64,000 nucleotides of DNA from Acidimicrobiales bacterium (lineage in GTDB: Bacteria; Actinomycetota; Acidimicrobiia; Acidimicrobiales; Poriferisodalaceae): positions 744,001-808,000 of the forward strand of contig JAWKIQ010000002.1 of NCBI GenBank assembly GCA_041394185.1, in the 5' to 3' direction. The notes beneath the pieces were generated by a model. That model was not told the origin of the DNA, did no database searches, and worked only from the letters and a program-made list of their open reading frames with translations. Below, one piece after another: positions 59,197-64,000 of this stretch (the stretch's first letter is position 1; each line of letters starts with the position of its first letter). Both the position numbers and the translations under genes were made by a program.

Positions 59197-60848
59197 CAGA
59201 CTCCGACCTCCTGTTCTTCACGAGCGTCAAGTAGTGGCGTGCCAGACGCCAAGGCGGGCAGACCCATTTCGGACTCCCACTCGGGGGTGAATGCTTCCCA
59301 CGGGTTGTCGCCCGCTTCGGGACCCTTCTTCAAGAAGATCGACACCACCACGTTCAGCAACATGACGGCAGCTCCGGCGGCCACGAGGATCGTGCCCAGA
59401 GCTGCGATGGTGTTGAAGGCCTCGCTGGGATCTTCCAGACCCGAGTAGATCGAGTTGGTGAAAGGCCCGCCGGGCTGGCCCGACACGATTCCGGCCAACA
59501 CGCTGCCCAGGGCGGCCACGATGGCGCCGGCACCGATGGCCAAAGCGGCGAGGAACCCGGGACCGGCCATGGTCTTGCGGCCGCAGATTATGGGCGCCCA
59601 CCAGGTATGGGCAGCAAGTGCACCCGCCGCGCCCGCGCCGAGGACCAGCAGCTGGAAAGCCGCCGTGTTCCAGGTGGTGAACCTGAGCGCAATCGCAGGA
59701 TCCATGTCGAAGGCATTGACCGACTCGAGCCAGTCGAGAAGGGCGCCCGCTACGGCGACTGCAGCTGCCAGCAGCACCATGACCGAAGCGATCAGGGCGC
59801 TGAACGCCGGGCCCGACTTGGGAATGCGCTTGGAAGCGGCGACGGTGATGATGTTCAGCATCACGGCGATGAAGATGCCGAGGCCCGCACCGGCTATGAA
59901 GCCCAGGTACACGATGCCCTGCCAGCCGTCGGCGACCTTGTTGCCCTCGACCCCGCCGAGCTGGGCCCAGGCGCCGATGCCGAAGACGCCAACTGCGCCG
60001 ACACCCGCCGTGGCTATGGCTCCTGCGACCACGCGCCGACCGGCTGTGACAGGCAGGATCTCGCCGATCACACCCAGCACGGGGACGATGAACAGGAACA
60101 GTTGCGGGGTGCGGTAGACCCACTCGATGTGTTGCCATATCCCGGCGTTGCCGCCGAGGAAGTCGAAGTCGAAACGCGTGCTGTAGCGGTGATCGATGTA
60201 CAGCAGCGCCAGGTTGGCCAACAGGACCGGCATCGAAAGCAGCAGGCCGATCGCGGTTACCAGGCTCGCCCAGCTGAAGGCGGGCAGTTGGTCCATGTGC
60301 AGCCCTGGCGCCCTCATCGAGAAGATCGTCGTGGCAACCGTTATCGCCCCGAGCAACAGGGCGGTGATGACCGTGCCCAAGGCGATCAGGTGCAGGTCGA
60401 CGCCCTCGCTGTCGAGGCGGGTGCCTCCGAACGGACCACCGTTGGCGAGGTAGGCGCCCACCAGGGCGACAGCGCCGAACATCCAGGTCCAAAACGATGC
60501 CAACGCCGCACGGGGGAAGGCCAGGCGACCGGCTCCGATCTGCAACGGCACGACGTTGATCGCCAACCCCAGGAAGAACGGCACCAGGAACAAGAACACG
60601 AAGCCATCACGTGTCAGGGCATAGGCCTGTGCCCAGGTGGACTCGTCGAGCACCACGAAGCCGTCAGAGCTCGTGAGGTCGAGTCGCACGAGCACCTCGA
60701 GAACAAGGGTGGCGACCAGCACCATCGTCGAGACGACCATGAACATCCGCCCGATGCGGCGGTGGTCGGTCGTGTTGATCAGACCGAGCAGGCTCGGATC
60801 CTCCGATGGCGGAGGCGGAAGCTCGGTCTGTGGGGCAGATTCGGTCAT
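59196..60848 (-). CDS. Heme-copper oxidase subunit I paralogue without metal ligands
   Basis: A 550-aa, about 13-helix protein clearly homologous to CtaD (TTDHRRIG, INVVPLQIGAGRLAFPR, MRAPGLHMDQLP, IWQHIEWVY). Every catalytic residue is replaced: MHG by T79-R80-D81, GHPEVY by R246-T247-P-Q-L-F251, VWAHH by W-A-Q296-L297, HFHY by A396-A-F398-Q399. It therefore cannot bind heme a, a3 or CuB. As first gene of the operon it is made with the true oxidase. A -10 candidate TAGAGT lies at 60959-60954. Length is intact, with no frameshift, so it is under selection and not a pseudogene. Confidence 0.88.
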   Translation of the reverse strand: MTESAPQTELPPPPSEDPSLLGLINTTDHRRIGRMFMVVSTMVLVATLVLEVLVRLDLTSSDGFVVLDESTWAQAYALTRDGFVFLFLVPFFLGLAINVVPLQIGAGRLAFPRAALASFWTWMFGAVALVGAYLANGGPFGGTRLDSEGVDLHLIALGTVITALLLGAITVATTIFSMRAPGLHMDQLPAFSWASLVTAIGLLLSMPVLLANLALLYIDHRYSTRFDFDFLGGNAGIWQHIEWVYRTPQLFLFIVPVLGVIGEILPVTAGRRVVAGAIATAGVGAVGVFGIGAWAQLGGVEGNKVADGWQGIVYLGFIAGAGLGIFIAVMLNIITVAASKRIPKSGPAFSALIASVMVLLAAAVAVAGALLDWLESVNAFDMDPAIALRFTTWNTAAFQLLVLGAGAAGALAAHTWWAPIICGRKTMAGPGFLAALAIGAGAIVAALGSVLAGIVSGQPGGPFTNSIYSGLEDPSEAFNTIAALGTILVAAGAAVMLLNVVVSIFLKKGPEAGDNPWEAFTPEWESEMGLPALASGTPLLDAREEQEVGV

Positions 60849-61056
60849 CGCACGGACTCGCTTTGGTGGACAGGTCGACGGGCCGACGTCTGCACTGAAC
60901 GCGCGTGCGTGTGCAGGCCGACGGCCGGGGCGGACGATGGAATTCGGTTCGGGACTCTAGTCAGCAGAATGCCAGGCATCGAAATGTCGGGGAAGCACCC
61001 CGAGAGCGGATGTGGAAGCGACGAGCCGGCGAAGACGCCCTGCACTCGGTTGCGAC
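60849..61056. other. Intergenic region before the caa3 operon and after ctaB
   Basis: 208 bp without a gene. It contains a minus-strand -10 candidate TAGAGT (60959-60954), leaving an approximately 100-nt leader before the subunit I-like gene. No clear ribosome site precedes ATG 60848. No terminator hairpin for ctaB is seen. Confidence 0.5.
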
Positions 61057-61983
61057 TCACAAGCCACCCCTCACGAGGACGTCGACGGCCATCGCCGCGA
61101 ACACCACTGTGACATACGTGATGGAGTATCCGAACACCTTCATGGCCCGACGGGCCGACAGGTCGCTCAAGAGCCTGACCGTGTGCCACATGAACACGGC
61201 GCCCGCCGCAACCGCGGCGACGGCATATATGGGCCCCAAACCCGCCAGCGGACCGAACGCGACACCCGAAACCACCACGGGCACCGTGTAGACGATCATC
61301 TGCACGGCGGTGGACTTCGCCGATGCAACTGCGGGCAGCATCGGGACGTCGGCGCTGCGATAGTCCTCGGCGTACTTGATGGCAAGCGCCCAGAAATGGG
61401 GCGGCGTCCACATGAACATCAAGAAGAACAACAACCACGCTTCGGCTGGCAACGAATTGTCGATTGCGGCCCAGCCGACCAGCACGGGAACAGCACCCGC
61501 CGCACCGCCGATGACGATGTTCTGCTTGGAGGTGCGCTTGAGCCAGATCGTGTAGACGATCACGTAGAACAAGCACGCCGACAACGCCAACACCGCCGAC
61601 AACAAGTTGACGGTGGTGGCCAGCAACACGAAAGCCGCGACCTCGATTGCGGTGGCGAAGACGAGGGCCTCGCGTGGCGAAACCTCGCCGGTGACGAGCG
61701 GACGTCCCTTGGTGCGCTCCATGAGGGCGTCTATGTCGCGATCGACGTACATGTTGTAGGCGTTGGCGCCGCCGGCCGAAAGGGCGCCTCCGACGAAGGT
61801 CGCGATCATGAGCCACACCGAGGGCAGCCCGTCCTCGGCGACGATCATGGTGGGAATCGTCGTGACGAGCAGCAGTTCGACGATTCGCGGCTTGGTCAGC
61901 GCAACAAATGCCAGCGCGCGCGGCCGAACACGCCCGGTGCCGGGACGCGAGGGAGCGTGGGGGGTGGCGCTTACGTCGGTCAC
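61057..61983 (-). CDS. ctaB: Protoheme IX farnesyltransferase (heme O synthase)
   Basis: A 308-aa UbiA-type prenyltransferase with nine helices. The Asp-rich sites are NAYNMYVDRDIDALMERTKGR and the loop TPPHFWALAIKYAEDYR. It attaches farnesyl to heme b. GTG 61983 follows TATCGT (61996-61991) by 7 nt. It is divergent from ctaA. Confidence 0.96.
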   Translation of the reverse strand: MTDVSATPHAPSRPGTGRVRPRALAFVALTKPRIVELLLVTTIPTMIVAEDGLPSVWLMIATFVGGALSAGGANAYNMYVDRDIDALMERTKGRPLVTGEVSPREALVFATAIEVAAFVLLATTVNLLSAVLALSACLFYVIVYTIWLKRTSKQNIVIGGAAGAVPVLVGWAAIDNSLPAEAWLLFFLMFMWTPPHFWALAIKYAEDYRSADVPMLPAVASAKSTAVQMIVYTVPVVVSGVAFGPLAGLGPIYAVAAVAAGAVFMWHTVRLLSDLSARRAMKVFGYSITYVTVVFAAMAVDVLVRGGL

Positions 61984-62112
61984 GGCCGAAACGATAGAGG
62001 CTTGGCGACGAAACGGCCAGAGAAGCCTTCGTTTCCTCGTGGCCGTCGGGCGAATCGGCCCCGATTAGTGACCTTCGAGGGTGGCGGTGGGCTGCGCGGG
62101 GCAATAGCTTCC

Positions 62113-63054
62113 ATGAACGTGTCACGATCGACGAGCCACCCCGACCAACTGGTGAAGTTCCGGCGCTGGGCCACGGCCTCGCTGGTGACGCTGGTCGCAG
62201 TGATCTTCACGGGCGCCGGTGTGAGGTTGAGCGGTTCGGGCTTGGGATGCTCTAACTGGCCCACTTGCACCGAGACGTCGCTGGTTCCCGAGGCCGACAT
62301 CCACGGCGTCATCGAATACGCCAATCGTCTGTTCAGCTTCGTGATCGTTGCGGCATGCATCGGAACCCTGGTTCTCGCCCGCCGGATGTCGCCACGTCAG
62401 CCCGGATTTGTCGCCAAGTCGTGGTGGATCATCGTCTTCGTGTTGGCCAACGCCGTACTGGGTGGCATCACGGTGCTGTGGGATCTCGCTCCGAGCATGG
62501 TGATGGGCCACTACCTGCTGACCCTTGTACCCATAGCGTTGGCAACCATGCTGGTCGTGCAATCGACCCATCTGATCGAGGGGTCTGCTGACGTGCCCAT
62601 CGCCGCGCCGCGGGCCCGCTTCCTGGTGGCCGCTACCGCTGCCTGGACCTGTGTGATCTTGTTCCTGGGCACCGTGGTCACGGCCGCAGGGCCCCACGCA
62701 GGCGACGAGACCGCCGAGCGCCTCGACGTCTCGCTCCGCTGGGCGGCCAGGCTCCACGCCTCGAGCGTGTGGGTGCTGATCGCTCTGCTGATAGTCACCT
62801 GGCTCAGTCTCGACGCGGCCACCGACAGGGGCGAGCAGGTCTCGGCCGTGAAACGCACGGTCAGGTGGCTGGTGATCTCGTCGGTGGCACAGGGAACACT
62901 GGGTTACATCCAGTACTTCACGGGCACGCCGGCGGCCCTGGCCGCGGTTCACGTAGCGATCTCGGGCGTGATATTCACCATCGCCGTGCGACTCGCCATG
63001 CACGCCGCGGCGTCGGTTGACGTCTCCGAACGCGAGTTGTCGGCCGCTCGATGA
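62113..63054 (+). CDS. ctaA: Heme A synthase
   Basis: A 313-aa eight-helix protein that oxidises heme O to heme A. GAGVRLSGSGLGCSNWPTC is the family block with its cysteine pair; heme ligands are in DIHGVIEYANR, VMGHYLLT, RLHASSVWV and AAVHVAISG. ATG 62113 is chosen; a GTG at 62068 in frame is possible. It is divergent from ctaB, which supplies its substrate. Confidence 0.95.
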   Translation: MNVSRSTSHPDQLVKFRRWATASLVTLVAVIFTGAGVRLSGSGLGCSNWPTCTETSLVPEADIHGVIEYANRLFSFVIVAACIGTLVLARRMSPRQPGFVAKSWWIIVFVLANAVLGGITVLWDLAPSMVMGHYLLTLVPIALATMLVVQSTHLIEGSADVPIAAPRARFLVAATAAWTCVILFLGTVVTAAGPHAGDETAERLDVSLRWAARLHASSVWVLIALLIVTWLSLDAATDRGEQVSAVKRTVRWLVISSVAQGTLGYIQYFTGTPAALAAVHVAISGVIFTIAVRLAMHAAASVDVSERELSAAR

Positions 63055-63353
63055 TGCCGGTGGGTTCGACGTCGACCACGCCTGTTCGCGAAGGCGACAC
63101 CGGCACCGACGTCGAAGAGGACGTTCCGTGGGTGGTCATCGTCTGGAACGATCCCATCAACTTGATGGGATACGTCGTGATGGTGTTCCAGAAGCTGTTC
63201 GGCTACTCGCGCGAGAAGGCGACCATGCTGATGCTCGACGTTCACGAAAAGGGCCGCGCGGTGGTTTCGAACGGCACCCGGTTCGAGGCCGAACGCGATG
63301 TGTTTCGGCTGCACGAATACGGGCTGTGGGCAACCATGCAGCAGGACAAGTGA
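63051..63353 (+). CDS. clpS: ATP-dependent Clp protease adaptor ClpS
   Basis: A 100-aa N-recognin adaptor. WNDPINLMGYVVMVF and the helix EKATMLMLDVHEKGRA match the core that binds ClpC/ClpA and N-degron residues. The start overlaps the ctaA stop (ATGA). It is followed by the DUF2017 gene, the standard actinobacterial order. Confidence 0.94.
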   Translation: MMPVGSTSTTPVREGDTGTDVEEDVPWVVIVWNDPINLMGYVVMVFQKLFGYSREKATMLMLDVHEKGRAVVSNGTRFEAERDVFRLHEYGLWATMQQDK

Positions 63354-63354
63354 C

Positions 63355-63843
63355 GTGGGGCTTTTCAACCGGCGCCGCATCAAGCGCACATCGTCTGGGG
63401 TGAACTTCGACATCACCCCGGACGAACGCGACCTCATCGCCCACCTGATTCCACAACTGCGCGACCTGTTGGTCGACGTGGCTCCTACAGGCCATGTCGA
63501 CGAGGCCGTTCGCAGGCTGTTTCCCACAGCGCACGCAGAAGACCCCGACCTCGACCTCGAGTTTCAGGCGAGTTCCAGAGACCGCCTGTTGGCGGCGAGA
63601 CTCGATCGCCTCGACCTGGTGGAGGCGACGGTCAGGAACGAACGCCTCAGCTTCGAGCAACACGAGGCGTGGATAGCGGCCATCAACGACATCCGCCTGG
63701 TGTTGGGCACGCGACTCGACGTCAGCGAGGACGACGACCCAGATCAGCTCGATCCAGAAGACCCCACCGACGCCGCGGTCGCCATGTATCACTACCTCGG
63801 GTTTCTCCTGGGCGAGCTACTCGACGCATCCGAGTACGCCTGA
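63355..63843 (+). CDS. DUF2017 family protein
   Basis: A 162-aa helical protein starting at GTG 63355, 1 bp after clpS. ITPDERDLIAHLIPQLRDLL and a late HYLGFLLGELL fit DUF2017, found beside clpS in actinobacteria with no known function. Acidic region at about 125-140. Confidence 0.82.
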   Translation: MGLFNRRRIKRTSSGVNFDITPDERDLIAHLIPQLRDLLVDVAPTGHVDEAVRRLFPTAHAEDPDLDLEFQASSRDRLLAARLDRLDLVEATVRNERLSFEQHEAWIAAINDIRLVLGTRLDVSEDDDPDQLDPEDPTDAAVAMYHYLGFLLGELLDASEYA

Positions 63844-63870
63844 CAGCGCCATTGGTGATAGCAAGACGCC

Positions 63871-64000
63871 GTGACGGCCTTGCTCCAACGGCTGAGAAAC
63901 TCAGAAGCGCTCCTGGTCCTGTGTGGCTCGACGTTCCTGGTCATGGTCGGCCAGGGCATCGTGTCGCCCGTCTTGCCGCTCTACGCAAAGGACTTCGGTG
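63871..64000 (+). CDS. MFS transporter, N-terminal fragment (window edge)
   Basis: GTG 63871 opens a frame with 43 complete codons that includes LLVLCGSTFLVMVGQGIVSP and VLPLYAKDFG, typical of the first helix and loop of a major facilitator. Only the first helix is in the window, so substrate class is not known. Confidence 0.7.
   Translation, partial: MTALLQRLRNSEALLVLCGSTFLVMVGQGIVSPVLPLYAKDFG

Noticed and set aside
59196..60848. Ligand-free subunit I as a pseudogene
   Set aside because: The frame is full length, helices and family blocks are intact, and it leads an operon with coupled genes.
61012..62112. N-terminal 367-codon extension in frame with ctaA
   Set aside because: The extension is antisense to ctaB; the CtaA family starts near ATG 62113.
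1..64000. CRISPR arrays, IS elements or prophage genes
   Set aside because: No regularly spaced repeats, transposases or phage structural genes were seen in the window.

Overview
The window is about 64 kb of GC-rich, densely packed actinobacterial DNA. The gene content (split b6-type cytochrome b, caa3 oxidase with cytochrome c fused to CtaC, rex-hemACD-type cluster, WhiB, an RsiG homologue, DUF222/HNH protein, MshA-like glycosyltransferase, serine-type leaderless starts) suggests a free-living aerobic member of the Acidimicrobiia or a close relative. No IS element, phage region or CRISPR array was found. Most of the window is respiratory-chain and heme/copper-assembly genes; the rest is ordinary housekeeping.

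Layout. (1) 1-15677, minus strand: a first cytochrome bc-type module (membrane protein, 2[4Fe-4S] ferredoxin, cyt b N-half, cyt b C-half, Rieske, diheme cyt c, membrane protein) runs straight into nuoA-B-C-D-E-F-G-H-I-J-K-L (nuoL cut by the window edge). Spacing suggests one transcription unit of about 16 kb with a Rex-type operator at its head (15756-15773). A divergent cyt c gene follows at 16038. (2) 16811-22992: a geranylgeranyl-reductase-family flavoprotein and, on minus, rex-hemA-hemC-hemD-hemL. hemL carries a perfect 32-bp tandem duplication of its start region, which creates an 11-codon upstream ORF. (3) 23053-35204: a second respiratory island. A minus-strand bc module (cyt c, GltD-like NAD(P)/FAD/FeS protein, cyt b N, cyt b C, Rieske, cyt c, 28-aa membrane peptide) is divergent from a ba3-type oxidase (IIa, II, I). 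That oxidase is followed by a 732-aa fusion of cyt b, 2[4Fe-4S], MvhD-like and cyt c domains, and by two Sco-like proteins and a PCuAC copper chaperone.

(4) 35201-53637: housekeeping and regulation: SAM-cleaving DUF62 enzyme, proC, YbjN, DUF222-HNH, MshA-like, RsiG-like anti-sigma with two c-di-GMP signatures, CdsA-like, MoaD-like, histidine phosphatase, tRNA-Lys(UUU), dut, orn, MBL-fold protein, acyl-ACP thioesterase, WhiB, TlpA/CcdA pair, poly-gamma-glutamate hydrolase-like, pdxH, two fluC genes, serS and an ABC exporter. (5) 53667-60848, minus: the aa3/caa3 oxidase operon. It starts with a subunit I paralogue that has lost every heme and copper ligand and a degenerate subunit III-like protein, then a membrane protein, ctaC (cyt c fused), ctaD, ctaE and COX4 (with an apparent C-terminal frameshift). 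(6) 61057-64000: ctaB and ctaA (heme O/A synthesis, divergent), clpS, DUF2017, and the start of an MFS transporter.

How it fits together: NADH enters at complex I, electrons pass through menaquinone to one of two bc modules and then to caa3 or ba3 oxidase. The window also encodes much of the heme (hemA, C, D, L; ctaA, B) and copper (Sco, PCuAC) supply and the NADH/NAD+ sensor Rex. The candidates for undescribed biology are the ligand-free oxidase subunit I with its subunit III partner, the cyt b/ferredoxin/MvhD/cyt c fusion, and the bc complex with a GltD-like flavoprotein. At least fourteen genes have a TANNNT -10 box 6-8 nt before the start codon, which predicts leaderless mRNAs.
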